A stretch of DNA of 64,000 nt from JAGLCW01 sp964427915 (GTDB lineage: Bacteria > Caldisericota > Caldisericia > UBA6126). The stretch is from contig CAYRWA010000053.1 of NCBI GenBank assembly GCA_964427915.1, positions 6,174-70,173 of the forward strand, written 5' to 3'. This document shows, piece by piece, positions 33,856 to 43,347 of this stretch. How positions within the stretch are numbered: the stretch's first letter is position 1; the number at the start of each line of letters is the position of its first letter. A program made the position numbers and the translations under genes. Under the pieces are notes generated by a model that was not told the origin of the DNA, ran no database searches, and worked only from the letters and a program-made list of their open reading frames with translations.

Positions 33856-35099
33856 TGGATCAAGACAAAAAAACAATCCAAACCTTTTTGAATTCTACAA
33901 CTCCTTCCCATATTGTGGAAGATACCAAGTTTCTGTCTATTATGGAGAAAGTAGAATCCCATCAGAAATCTCATCGAATTGCAACCATGACTAGGCGTTT
34001 TGCTGTTCCTGTTACTCTTGCGCTTCTTATTTTTATTACTTCCTTCTTCCCTGTTTTTGGCAATGAAAAGGGTTCTCTTGTTGATGTGTATAATAGCTAC
34101 AAATTAAATCGCAGTCTGGATGCCTTCAAAAACACAGCTATTGCAGCACCACATGATCAATCTATTGCCCCTCACTTGATTTCTTCTTTGTTGGAGGAGA
34201 AATATGGTATTGATCCTGTAGAATTTCTGGAAACTCGGTTCATCTACAATATTCCTCCGTTTGATGCTGCATTTTTGCTTTTAGTATCGAAAGAAGCAAA
34301 TATACCTATACAAAATCTTGTCCAAATGAGAAAGAACAGACTTGATTGGGGGGTGATTTCACGCCACACCAATGTAACTCCTTACCAATGTATACAGTTT
34401 CTTCGGGATTTTCAATCAGCTTATCAGACTACCCCAAAGGAAGGCTTTATTCTTCAAGGACGAGTTCGTCAAATAATTTTAGAGAATTCCAGTTTTTTTA
34501 TTGAACGATTTCCTTATCCAATATATGTACGAGGAGAAACTGCCTTGCTGGAAACAATCCAAATTGGAAGCCCTGTCGCTATCAAAATCATGTACAATTA
34601 TACACAATACAGGTACGAGCTCCTCTTCATAGAAATTAAACCTTTACGCCCCAATGGACCCATCTCGTTTACTGGATATCTTATTGCGTTGAACCAAGAT
34701 CATTTGGTGTTGGGAGCAAAAGATGGAAGAAGAGTAGTACTCAAGATACCTTCCCATTTTTCTCATGTATTAATCATGGATTCTGATGTTGAAATAGGGT
34801 GCCTTATTTCTATTCTGTCCTTTACAGATCGAAATGGGAACCGTCAAATGATTGATTACTCCGTTCTATCTTCTCCCGATGATGCCATACGTGGTAAGAA
34901 CCAAGATTCTTCCCCGCAGAATAGTTCTCAAAGGCCATTGTTTAATAACCACCAGAACACAGCTGCCAATGAAAAAGAAAAACACCAAGAAAGAGAACAA
35001 AGTCCTGCGGAGCTGCAAGATGAAATCGAAAAGACCCAAGGAGTTCTTCGAAAGAAAATTCTTGAGTTGAAGGAGTCAACACAGAGACTCAAACCATAA
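33855..35099 (+). CDS. Probable membrane anti-sigma factor with external domains
   Basis: A 414-aa protein whose cytoplasmic head of about 48 residues would bind the sigma factor. One membrane segment lies at about 49-66. Outside are a helical region (about 95-190) and two small beta domains (about 196-265 and 272-335: GFILQGRVRQIILENSSF and ISFTGYLIALNQDHLVL), similar to DUF5666-like units. The C-terminal 80 residues are low complexity then coiled coil. The anti-sigma call rests on topology and on start/stop overlap with the sigma gene, not on a recognised zinc-binding motif. Confidence 0.6.
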   Translation: MDQDKKTIQTFLNSTTPSHIVEDTKFLSIMEKVESHQKSHRIATMTRRFAVPVTLALLIFITSFFPVFGNEKGSLVDVYNSYKLNRSLDAFKNTAIAAPHDQSIAPHLISSLLEEKYGIDPVEFLETRFIYNIPPFDAAFLLLVSKEANIPIQNLVQMRKNRLDWGVISRHTNVTPYQCIQFLRDFQSAYQTTPKEGFILQGRVRQIILENSSFFIERFPYPIYVRGETALLETIQIGSPVAIKIMYNYTQYRYELLFIEIKPLRPNGPISFTGYLIALNQDHLVLGAKDGRRVVLKIPSHFSHVLIMDSDVEIGCLISILSFTDRNGNRQMIDYSVLSSPDDAIRGKNQDSSPQNSSQRPLFNNHQNTAANEKEKHQEREQSPAELQDEIEKTQGVLRKKILELKESTQRLKP

Positions 35100-35114
35100 T
35101 GCAAAAAACATATT

Positions 35115-36731
35115 CTACTCAGATGATTGAGAGATATTTCGAGCTTCTTTCATTTTTGATTCCAGTATCTGAATATCCTCTTTGCACATGAGAGGGTTAG
35201 ACGCTCTTTGTGATTGAATAACCAACGTATATATGGCTTCTAGTTGTTCCTTCAAATCCTTATATAGATGCGGGAATTTTGTATTCGCATTCACATACAT
35301 ATCTTGTTTCGCATCATAGGAATATACATCAATCCATTGAATGGCTCTCCCCGAGGCTTGCATTCGTTCTTTCCCGTCAAAATTCGATGCGGTATATCGG
35401 AGAATAATTTCTGGATAAGACTTTGGAGGAGTGGATAGAAACTCCATTTGGAAATGCAAATCCCATGAACCACTGATAGAAAACAAAGAATGGTCAATAG
35501 TGCCATCTAGTTCTGTCGGATGAAAATTAAAAATTTTGATAAGATCAGGTTTATGATTTCCCTTTGCTATTGTGTCTGGCGTAACTTGTTCATTCTGCTT
35601 TGTTGAAACTAATAAATAGGTGTGCTTAGGACCAAGTAGTTTCCCAAGAAAAACCAAATGATCAAACAAGTAATACTCATCATTTTCGTTTGTTTGACCT
35701 CCTAGAAACTCGTTATTATGGAGCACATGAAAGGTGTTAGCTTGATACAATGCTATGTGATTGTTTTCTGCAAACATATACTCGTTTTCATTCTCCAAAG
35801 GAATCCATGAGTACAATCTAAAAAATGGGAAGGAGTATGGTCGATCTACCGTCACAGATTCTTGGATAGTGAAAGGGTGAACCCCTTTTGTAATCATGTT
35901 AGTTTTTTCACCATCCCACGAATACAGTGTATGATTTTGGCTAAAATACAAGGAATTGGATGTGCTAGACCATGTGAAACCAAAAAGCCAGTCTTCGTAA
36001 CTTTCGGAACCAACACTTTTCCATATAGTTTTAATTGAGGATCCCTCACTCCACCAGAAAAGAGTTTTTTGTGGAAGGACTGTTTGGACACTTTCTAATT
36101 CTTGAAAGTAAGGGGTATAAGGGTCGGTATTTGTTGTACCAAAGAGTCTGCCTAGTTTTTTGTCATATTGATTTATGTGAGAATAGTAAGGCCAGGGATT
36201 TTCGCGAGGTAATTTTTGGCCTGTAGCAGTATCTAACACAAAGGGATTTGTGTGCAAGGGAGAAATAACAATTTTGTCTCCTTCTTCTACAAAAAACAAC
36301 TGATCTTTTCGGTCTTTTCTAGGTCTGTAGATTGTTAACTCAGAAAGATAATGAACTGAGCCTTTTTGGAGATCTAAAGAGCAAATATGAAAGGTTGTAT
36401 TTGTTTTTTGAGAAGAGGGATGTACTTGGTCTTTTCGACGTAAAAAATACAAATGGTGTCGTTGGACGGAATAGTATGGGAAATCATCATTTTCTTCTGT
36501 CAATGCTTCCACATTGCCACTTTGGGGATGGAATACTCGAATTCCATAGCCATCTGGATCAGCAAAGAAGACCATAGAAGGACAAAAGTCCTCGGGGGAA
36601 AAAAAAGATTCTTTAGGATGAAAAAAGGAGCAACCCGTAATAAAAATGGAGCAACATAAAAGTAGAAAAACTCCTGTATAAAAAAAAGATCGATCAAAAA
36701 AAGAAGCCCAGTATTGAATTTTATTTTGCAT
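35115..36731 (-). CDS. Large lipoprotein of unknown function
   Basis: A 538-aa protein with a lipoprotein signal ending FITGC. The mature part is beta-rich with repeating aromatic strands (VFFADPDGYGIRVFHPQSGN; FPYYSVQRHHLYFLRR) that suggest a beta-propeller; I cannot name a family. The ATG at 36731 is chosen because it gives a clean lipoprotein signal; a frame extension to 36800 runs across the facing gene. No Shine-Dalgarno sequence precedes it, and a TATAAT lies only 6 bases upstream, suggesting a leaderless mRNA. Confidence 0.6.
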   Translation of the reverse strand: MQNKIQYWASFFDRSFFYTGVFLLLCCSIFITGCSFFHPKESFFSPEDFCPSMVFFADPDGYGIRVFHPQSGNVEALTEENDDFPYYSVQRHHLYFLRRKDQVHPSSQKTNTTFHICSLDLQKGSVHYLSELTIYRPRKDRKDQLFFVEEGDKIVISPLHTNPFVLDTATGQKLPRENPWPYYSHINQYDKKLGRLFGTTNTDPYTPYFQELESVQTVLPQKTLFWWSEGSSIKTIWKSVGSESYEDWLFGFTWSSTSNSLYFSQNHTLYSWDGEKTNMITKGVHPFTIQESVTVDRPYSFPFFRLYSWIPLENENEYMFAENNHIALYQANTFHVLHNNEFLGGQTNENDEYYLFDHLVFLGKLLGPKHTYLLVSTKQNEQVTPDTIAKGNHKPDLIKIFNFHPTELDGTIDHSLFSISGSWDLHFQMEFLSTPPKSYPEIILRYTASNFDGKERMQASGRAIQWIDVYSYDAKQDMYVNANTKFPHLYKDLKEQLEAIYTLVIQSQRASNPLMCKEDIQILESKMKEARNISQSSE

Positions 36732-36737
36732 AGTTGT

Positions 36738-36765
36738 ATTATACTTAGATAAGAGAAAGGGTAAA
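36738..36765 (-). promoter_or_regulatory. Minus-strand promoter abutting the lipoprotein start
   Basis: On the minus strand TTTACC (36760-36765) is followed after 16 bases by TATAAT (36738-36743), whose end lies 6 bases from the ATG at 36731. The same bases read TATACT on the plus strand (36740-36745), upstream of the gene at 36772, so this may serve both directions. Confidence 0.45.
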
Positions 36766-36771
36766 AAAAAA

Positions 36772-38409
36772 ATGACAAAGAAATGTATCGTTACCACCAT
36801 TATTTTTGTTCTTTGTGTCTCTTTAGGCTTCCACTCTAGTGTTGCTCAAGATAACGGGGTGGTTCATGAGTATTCAGCTCTTGAATATTCACAATGGATT
36901 CCTTTTGAAAAGAATGTGGCAATGGAGATATTTACAGCCACATGGTGTGGTTGGTGTTACAAAGCATATGACCTATTTGATGCTTTGCAGGAAAAATATG
37001 GAGACAAAATAGTAACCAATATACGATATCACTGTCAAGACGAAATATCGATGAACACAATCAATGATCGCATCTACTACTACGGAGTTACAGGATTTCC
37101 TACCGTTATTGCCAATGGCACTACGAAGCAAACAGGTGTATCAGAGGATTGGTTTGAAAAGTTTTCTAAAGCTATTGACAATGAGCTTAGTGAACCATCC
37201 GATTTGGCAATTCATTCCAATATCACGGTTCGAAATCAAATGATTCATTTCGACGTCTTTTTGCATTCTCCTGATCGCCAAATTGAGGGGAACTTTATGG
37301 GTCTTACCATGGTAAGTGGACTGAACATTAAAGATTCTGTTCATGATTATGTAGCAGAGAGCATATTTCCTTCTTTTGATGGACTCCATATGATTCTTCA
37401 ACCACAAAAAATATACCATTTACGTTTTTCTTTGCCCATCCAAGAAAACATCGAATCGAAGTACTACAGCACTTTGTGCATGTTTCAAAACGAAGCTACC
37501 AAAGAAGTGTATAATTCTCAATTTTGTTCACTATATTCCCATGTTATAACAAGCACAAACCCACTTCCTTTTGAAACCGAAGTAGCCCGAGATCACCAGT
37601 TTGAGTTACAGTTTCAAGATGGGGTTATTATTAAAACACTACAGTCAGATCAATTTTACTTTCTTGATAAGGATGGAAATGTAGTGGACGCTGAGTGGTC
37701 TTACAATGCAACCTTAAAAACTGTAACCATAACACCTGTATTGCTTTTGGAACCTACTATGAAATATGTGCTTGTTGTAAAAGGAGGACCGGAATCCTTC
37801 AAATCAGTGAACCAACAACATTTGTATCGAGATTTTTACATCCCATTTCAAACCTCAACTGAGCCTGATCTCGATATGTATTATTCAACAGATTTATTAC
37901 TATTTGACAACGTTTCCGTTATTGATGAACCGTATTCGTATGTGTACGTTGAAGAAACACACGGTAATTCAGTTCGTGTAAGCATTACCCCGGATGCTCG
38001 GTGGATTCAATGTAGCCCAAATGAAATACAACATTCAGATTTCCAGATTCATGTGCAATTAAATCCTTTGTTTATGGTCAATGGAAAAAATACGGGCACA
38101 ATTGAAATTCGTTCTTTAGCAGGTGTTCACACAATTAAAGTGGAAGCAAATCGTCTGAGTGACAAGTACCCTAGTATACGTTTAGATGCTTACCCACTAA
38201 TAACAAACCTAGATGCAATACAAATATCAGGAAAGACTGATGGATACAAGGTTTATGGGAATGGAAAAGAGGTAAACGTAGAAAACAGTGGGGATTTTTC
38301 TTTTACTACATCTTTACGCGAAGGTTTAAACTATATACTAATTGAATCAAAAAACATGCGAGGGCATACTTCAACATATCCTGTTACGATCATTCGCCTG
38401 AAATCTTAA
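36772..38409 (+). CDS. Secreted thioredoxin-fold protein with Ig-like and BACON-like domains
   Basis: A 545-aa exported protein. After a signal peptide (about 1-26) comes a thioredoxin-like domain with the redox motif ATWCGWC (about 58-64), similar to Omp28-type proteins. A bacterial Ig-like region follows at about 260-365, then a BACON-like domain at about 385-465 (RWIQCSPNE ... NTGTIEIRSLAGVHTIKVEA). The C-terminal beta-sandwich is about 470-545 (GYKVYGNGKEVNV). Its stop overlaps alr on the other strand by 4 bases. It is one of three extracytoplasmic CXXC proteins in the window. Confidence 0.72.
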   Translation: MTKKCIVTTIIFVLCVSLGFHSSVAQDNGVVHEYSALEYSQWIPFEKNVAMEIFTATWCGWCYKAYDLFDALQEKYGDKIVTNIRYHCQDEISMNTINDRIYYYGVTGFPTVIANGTTKQTGVSEDWFEKFSKAIDNELSEPSDLAIHSNITVRNQMIHFDVFLHSPDRQIEGNFMGLTMVSGLNIKDSVHDYVAESIFPSFDGLHMILQPQKIYHLRFSLPIQENIESKYYSTLCMFQNEATKEVYNSQFCSLYSHVITSTNPLPFETEVARDHQFELQFQDGVIIKTLQSDQFYFLDKDGNVVDAEWSYNATLKTVTITPVLLLEPTMKYVLVVKGGPESFKSVNQQHLYRDFYIPFQTSTEPDLDMYYSTDLLLFDNVSVIDEPYSYVYVEETHGNSVRVSITPDARWIQCSPNEIQHSDFQIHVQLNPLFMVNGKNTGTIEIRSLAGVHTIKVEANRLSDKYPSIRLDAYPLITNLDAIQISGKTDGYKVYGNGKEVNVENSGDFSFTTSLREGLNYILIESKNMRGHTSTYPVTIIRLKS

Positions 38410-39569
38410 GAGGGGTCTTTGATGATGAATCTTGGGATTGTAGTTGAAAGATTGCAGAGTATTTCATAGGGGATTGTATCTGCCCAGTTAGCTACATCGT
38501 TAGCGGTAATTTCTAAAGAACCTTCTTTTCCAATAACAGTTATCTCATCACCGAGATGTACATCTTTGCAGTCACTAACATCAATTGTGAACTGATTCAT
38601 GCAGACATTGCCGATAATGGGACATTTGGTGTGTTTACAAAGCACATAGCCTCGGTTAGAGAGTGACAAAGGAATGCCATCCGCATATCCAATTGGAACA
38701 ATGGCAATTTTTGTTGGTCGCGTTGTCTGAAATGTACGATTATAGCTTATGTAAGAGTTTTTTGGTACTGTTCGAACGACACTGATATAGGATCTAGCAG
38801 ATAGTACCGGATGCCAATTTGCTTGATTCTGCGGAAAGGGGCAAATGCCATATAGCACTAAGCCAGGACGTACGGCATTGTAGCGGTATTCAGGAAAACG
38901 CAACAATGCAGCACTGTTGCATGTATGAATCAAGGTCTCCTGATGAATAAAAGAACCTAGTTCTTCAAAAGAGGCTACAAAGATATCTGTTTGCCTTTGA
39001 GTGTAATCAGAAGAAAGATTGCTAGCATCAGAATAATGTGTGCAAATCCCTTCAATTCTTTTTTCTGCACCTTTTGAATGAATATAGTGCATTATTGGAG
39101 GGAGCTCTGAAGGAAGGAAACCAATTCTTCCCATTCCTGAATCAATTTTTAGGTGAAACGGTAGGGTGTTTAGGGTCTCTTCTTCTAAAAACGCTTCTAG
39201 CTCTTTCATAGAACCAATCACTGCAATGAGATTGAATCGATCTAACAATCTCATATGATGACGTAACAATGCTCCAAATATAAGGATTGGAGTTTGTATC
39301 CCTTGTTCTCGAAGACAAATTCCCTCCTCGATTGTAAAAACACCCAAATAGTCAATACCGAGTGAGGATAAAAAGGATGAGATGGGAATGATTCCATGAC
39401 CATATGCATTGGATTTTACCATGCCAATAATCTTGGCTTTGTTTGATAGCTTTACTTTGATGGATTGGAAATTTTCTCTGAGGTGTTTTAAATGAACAAT
39501 GATTCGATTCGAAGGCTCTTTGGATAGGGCTACTAATTCATGTTCGTCAATCATAGTAAAATTAATCAT
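38406..39569 (-). CDS. alr: Alanine racemase
   Basis: A 387-aa PLP enzyme making D-alanine for the cell wall. The PLP lysine is in IIGMVKSNAYGHG (about 50), with HLKIDSGMGRIGF, PIGYADGIPLSLSN and the catalytic-Tyr segment SYNRTF (usually SYGxxF). The Cys-containing GNVCMNQFTIDVSD also matches the family. No Shine-Dalgarno sequence is visible for either ATG (39569 or 39554), so the start is uncertain by five codons. Confidence 0.93.
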   Translation of the reverse strand: MINFTMIDEHELVALSKEPSNRIIVHLKHLRENFQSIKVKLSNKAKIIGMVKSNAYGHGIIPISSFLSSLGIDYLGVFTIEEGICLREQGIQTPILIFGALLRHHMRLLDRFNLIAVIGSMKELEAFLEEETLNTLPFHLKIDSGMGRIGFLPSELPPIMHYIHSKGAEKRIEGICTHYSDASNLSSDYTQRQTDIFVASFEELGSFIHQETLIHTCNSAALLRFPEYRYNAVRPGLVLYGICPFPQNQANWHPVLSARSYISVVRTVPKNSYISYNRTFQTTRPTKIAIVPIGYADGIPLSLSNRGYVLCKHTKCPIIGNVCMNQFTIDVSDCKDVHLGDEITVIGKEGSLEITANDVANWADTIPYEILCNLSTTIPRFIIKDPS

Positions 39570-39630
39570 AGGGAAAAAGTTATTCTAAATCGTGTAATTG
39601 TCAAGAAGAATCGACATTTCATTTAAACAC

Positions 39631-39658
39631 TTGACATTAGACGGTGTGAAAATATAGT
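39631..39658 (+). promoter_or_regulatory. Strong sigma-70 promoter, probably giving a leaderless mRNA
   Basis: TTGACA (39631-39636), a 16-base spacer and TATAGT (39653-39658). The ATG of the deacetylase gene begins 6 bases after the -10 element, where transcription is expected to start, and no ribosome site exists between. Confidence 0.7.
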
Positions 39659-39664
39659 TTCATC

Positions 39665-41326
39665 ATGCTGTTTGTTAGGTTTAACATAGCGTTTCTTATT
39701 GTTATTTTGTTTGTGGGTATGGTTTTGCCATTTCCAACACGTCAATCTTCGTGTGTGACGTATGCTTCTACCAGTTTACAAATTGTGGAACCTTCACCAG
39801 GAGAAGTAATATCTGGTTTTATCCCAGTCGTTGTAAAAGCACACGGATCTACTTTATCCTTAGTTTTAAAGGTTATTGACAAAACGGGGCATGTGAAAGT
39901 CTATCCTTTTTCTTACTCAGATCGATTCTATCGCATGAATCTTAACACAAAGAGCCTTCCCAATGGAAGTCATTATTTATACGTCATTGAAGAAGGATCG
40001 AGGCATGTTTTAGATTCCCCCATTTCGTCGGTGGTGGTCGATAATACACAGCCCTCCTTACAAGCTGGAGTATCTTCAAAATTGGTTCGCAGTGGAACGA
40101 TTCTCACAATATTTTTGGATACTTCTAGTGAGTTAGAAAGTGTCAATGCTCTTATTGGCGATCAAGTTCAGATTGCAATGCAGTATTCTTTTTCAGAGCA
40201 AAAATGGCTCACTCAATTTTTTGTTCCTTATACTATGACAGAAGGTACTCATGTTGTAAAAATTATTTGCACAGATATGAAAGGCAACATTGTTCAAAGT
40301 GAAGTGAACTTCATGATCTGCAACACAGAGCCCTTTTTTACATATCCCACAGCAGGATTATCGGTTTTATCCGATTCCATGGTTCTCAAGGGAACGTTTT
40401 ATCCGGGCAATGATCTCTTTTTATATCGAAAAATGAAAACAGGTTTTCAGTTTATTGAAAAACTAAAAGCTGACCATAAAGGTTGTTGGATTTCGCAACC
40501 TGTTTCTTTGGAAAATGGATTCAATACGTTTTCTGTTCATGCTGAAGAAGCTTTAGCTCCAACTTGTGTCTTCCCATCTCAACAAGTTGTTGTTGAATTT
40601 TTCCAGAAAGGGTTGGTGGTATTGAATTATCACGACATCTGTGAAGATGGAAATGTTTTTTCCCGATCACCTTCTCAGTTTAAGGCTGATATGGAGTACC
40701 TTTTGGAAAATGGTTTTAATTTTGTTTCACCAACTTTGTATCTGAGTCATGTAGAGGGACGAGCTGATTTGCCTACAAAACCTGTTCTGATTACTTTTGA
40801 TGATGGTTTAAAGGGAGTATATACGCATGCCTACCCAGTTTTACAAGAACTTGGCATTTCTGGCTTCTTTTTTCTCCTTGTGAGTCGAGTAGGCACAACT
40901 GAACATTATGTGTCGTGGGATGAATGTATTCAGATGCAGTCCAGTAGAGTGTTTAGCATAGAATCTCACACGCTTAATTCTCATTATTTTGTGGATGACA
41001 AAGCAGGCAGACACGCAGCCCTAATAAGCAGAATGCCTCTCCCAGACGGAACCGTTGAAACTACTGAACAATATACAAAAAGAGTATCAGAAGACCTTTT
41101 GATCTCCAAGCAAATCATTGAAGAGAAAACACAAAAAAAAGTTAATTTTCTAGCTATACCTTTTGGATATGGCAATAATGATTTGAACAAAATAGTTCGA
41201 AATCAAGGGTATAAAGGTACTTTCAATTCTGGAGGAGGGGTGAATACTCTTCCCCTGCAATCTGGGTGGAACATAAAACGAATCACGATTCGTAAAAATG
41301 ATGATTTATCCGAGATACTTTTTTAG
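39665..41326 (+). CDS. Secreted polysaccharide deacetylase with N-terminal Ig-like domains
   Basis: A 553-aa exported carbohydrate esterase 4 protein. Signal peptide at about 1-30; two or three Ig-like beta domains at about 40-310 (EPSPGEVISGFIPVVVKAHG). The NodB domain follows from about 318: LVVLNYHDI, PVLITFDDGLKGVY (metal-binding Asp) and SHTLNSH (His-x4-His). It would deacetylate peptidoglycan or an exopolysaccharide. The promoter leaves no leader. The next gene, sucC, starts 9 bases after its stop, so a cell-wall gene leads a metabolic operon. Confidence 0.85.
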   Translation: MLFVRFNIAFLIVILFVGMVLPFPTRQSSCVTYASTSLQIVEPSPGEVISGFIPVVVKAHGSTLSLVLKVIDKTGHVKVYPFSYSDRFYRMNLNTKSLPNGSHYLYVIEEGSRHVLDSPISSVVVDNTQPSLQAGVSSKLVRSGTILTIFLDTSSELESVNALIGDQVQIAMQYSFSEQKWLTQFFVPYTMTEGTHVVKIICTDMKGNIVQSEVNFMICNTEPFFTYPTAGLSVLSDSMVLKGTFYPGNDLFLYRKMKTGFQFIEKLKADHKGCWISQPVSLENGFNTFSVHAEEALAPTCVFPSQQVVVEFFQKGLVVLNYHDICEDGNVFSRSPSQFKADMEYLLENGFNFVSPTLYLSHVEGRADLPTKPVLITFDDGLKGVYTHAYPVLQELGISGFFFLLVSRVGTTEHYVSWDECIQMQSSRVFSIESHTLNSHYFVDDKAGRHAALISRMPLPDGTVETTEQYTKRVSEDLLISKQIIEEKTQKKVNFLAIPFGYGNNDLNKIVRNQGYKGTFNSGGGVNTLPLQSGWNIKRITIRKNDDLSEILF

Positions 41327-41335
41327 GAGGAATGA

Positions 41336-42484
41336 GTGAAATTATTAGAATACCAAGCAAAAGAAGTGTTTAGAAGTGCTGCTATACGAACGCCAAATGA
41401 AGCCATGGTAACGACGCCTCAAGATGCTGTAAAAATGGCTGATGAGTCTGTTGGATACCCTTGCGTCATAAAAGCTCAAGTACCGGTAGGCGGACGAGGA
41501 AAAGCAGGCGGTGTAAAGGTTGCAAAAAATGCAGAAGACGTTGTGCAAATTGCATCGCAAATATTGGGCATGAGCATTAAAGGATGTGTAGTTGAAAAAA
41601 TATTGGTATCAGAAGCTGTTTCCATACAAAATGAATACTATCTAAGCGTTGTTTTGCATAGGGCTTCCCAAAAACCCATGATCATTATGTCTCCAGCTGG
41701 AGGAGTTGATATTGAAGAAATCAGTAAAAACCAGCCACACATGATCTTTAAAGAAGAATATGATTTTATTTTGGGGTTTAAAGATTATAGCTTGCGCAAA
41801 ACCTACCAAAAAATGTTTCAAAACCAAGAAGATAGAGTCTCTTACAAGGAGTTTAAAGAATTTTTAAACAAATTGGTTAATGTGTATTTTGAAAAAGATG
41901 CAACCTTGGTAGAAATTAATCCGCTTATTGTTCATAAAAATGAATGTATGGCCTTGGATGCAAAGATTTTACTCGATGATAATGGATTGGAGTTTCATCC
42001 TGAGTTTGAAAAATATATCACCTCAAATGCAGAAGAAACTGAACAAGAAAAGATGGCACGAGAAGCAAACCTAACCTATATCTCGCTTGATGGCAATATT
42101 GCCTGTATGGTTAACGGTGCTGGTCTGGCTATGGCAACAATGGATACCATTAAACATTTTGGGGGAAGCCCTGCAAATTTTTTGGATATTGGTGGAAGCT
42201 CTCATCCAGAAAAAGTTGTGAATGCTCTGAAAATTATTGCATCGAACCAAAAAGTAAAAGCTATATTAATTAATATTTTTGGTGGGATTACGAGATGTGA
42301 TGATATTGCACAAGGATTCAAAGAAGGGCTTGAAAGAGTATCATTCAATTTGCCCATTTCTTGCCGAATCATTGGCACAAACGATGAAAAGGCACGATCC
42401 ATCTTACGTGAAATCAACATTCCCGTAACAACGGATATGGATGAAGCTGTGCAAAATGTTGTGAAACTTGCAAGGGAGGCTTAA
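41336..42484 (+). CDS. sucC: Succinyl-CoA synthetase (ADP-forming) beta subunit
   Basis: A 382-aa ATP-grasp subunit starting at a GTG, with AGGAGGA four bases upstream. It begins KLLEYQAKEVFRSAAIRTP, with VIKAQVPVGGRGKAGGVKVA in the ATP site, TLVEINPLIV (Mg-binding) and ILINIFGGITRCDDIAQG near the end. It converts succinyl-CoA to succinate with ATP formation. It is followed by sucD after 2 bases. Confidence 0.95.
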   Translation: MKLLEYQAKEVFRSAAIRTPNEAMVTTPQDAVKMADESVGYPCVIKAQVPVGGRGKAGGVKVAKNAEDVVQIASQILGMSIKGCVVEKILVSEAVSIQNEYYLSVVLHRASQKPMIIMSPAGGVDIEEISKNQPHMIFKEEYDFILGFKDYSLRKTYQKMFQNQEDRVSYKEFKEFLNKLVNVYFEKDATLVEINPLIVHKNECMALDAKILLDDNGLEFHPEFEKYITSNAEETEQEKMAREANLTYISLDGNIACMVNGAGLAMATMDTIKHFGGSPANFLDIGGSSHPEKVVNALKIIASNQKVKAILINIFGGITRCDDIAQGFKEGLERVSFNLPISCRIIGTNDEKARSILREINIPVTTDMDEAVQNVVKLAREA

Positions 42485-42486
42485 TC

Positions 42487-43347
42487 ATGAGCATCTTACT
42501 GAACGAAAACTCAAAAGTGATCGTGCAGGGAATAACCGGTAGAGATGGTTCGTTCCATGCTGATCAAATGATTCAATATGGCACAAACGTTGTAGGAGGT
42601 GTAACTCCAGGAAAAGGAGGTCAGACCATTCTTGGAGTTCCCATTTTTAATTCGGTACAAGAGGCTGTAACAGAAAAAAAAGCAGATGTATCCCTTATTT
42701 TTGTACCTGCGCCGTTTGCCTCAGATGCTATCGTAGAAGCTGCAGACGCGGGTATTCGACTGATCGTTTGTATTACGGAGGGAGTTCCTGTAAATCAAAT
42801 GTTAAAGGTCCAGGCATATCTTAGGTCAAAGCCTGATGTTAGGCTTATCGGACCCAATTGTCCTGGCCTGATATCTCCTGGAAAATCCAAGGTAGGCATA
42901 TTACCAGGACATATTTTTAAGCAAGGAAATGTGGGTGTTGTTTCGAGAAGTGGTACTTTAACCTATGAAATTGTCTATAGCCTAACTTCTTCTGGTTTTG
43001 GTGAATCAACTTGCATCGGAATTGGGGGAGATCCCATTATTGGAACCGATTTTATTGACACTCTTTCCTTGTTTAACGATGACCCCCAAACAGAATCCAT
43101 CGTCTTGATTGGAGAAATCGGAGGAGACGCAGAAGAGAAAGCGGCTGCCTATATCCGACATAATATCAAGAAGAAAGTGGTTGCTTTTATTGCTGGGGTT
43201 ACTGCTCCTCCTGAAAAAAGGATGGGCCATGCAGGGGCCATTATATCCCAAGGAATGGGTACTGCTGAAGGAAAAGTGAAGGCCTTTCACGAAGCGGGAG
43301 TCAAGGTTGCATCAATTCCTTCTCAAGTTGCAGACTTGCTACGATGA
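42487..43347 (+). CDS. sucD: Succinyl-CoA synthetase alpha subunit
   Basis: A 286-aa subunit with the CoA-binding Rossmann domain (VQGITGRDGSFHADQM, VTPGKGG) and IGPNCPGLISPG. The phosphorylated active-site His is in RMGHAGAII (about 247). It pairs with sucC. The stop overlaps the following YchF-like gene (ATGA), so that protein is translated at a similar rate. Confidence 0.95.
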   Translation: MSILLNENSKVIVQGITGRDGSFHADQMIQYGTNVVGGVTPGKGGQTILGVPIFNSVQEAVTEKKADVSLIFVPAPFASDAIVEAADAGIRLIVCITEGVPVNQMLKVQAYLRSKPDVRLIGPNCPGLISPGKSKVGILPGHIFKQGNVGVVSRSGTLTYEIVYSLTSSGFGESTCIGIGGDPIIGTDFIDTLSLFNDDPQTESIVLIGEIGGDAEEKAAAYIRHNIKKKVVAFIAGVTAPPEKRMGHAGAIISQGMGTAEGKVKAFHEAGVKVASIPSQVADLLR

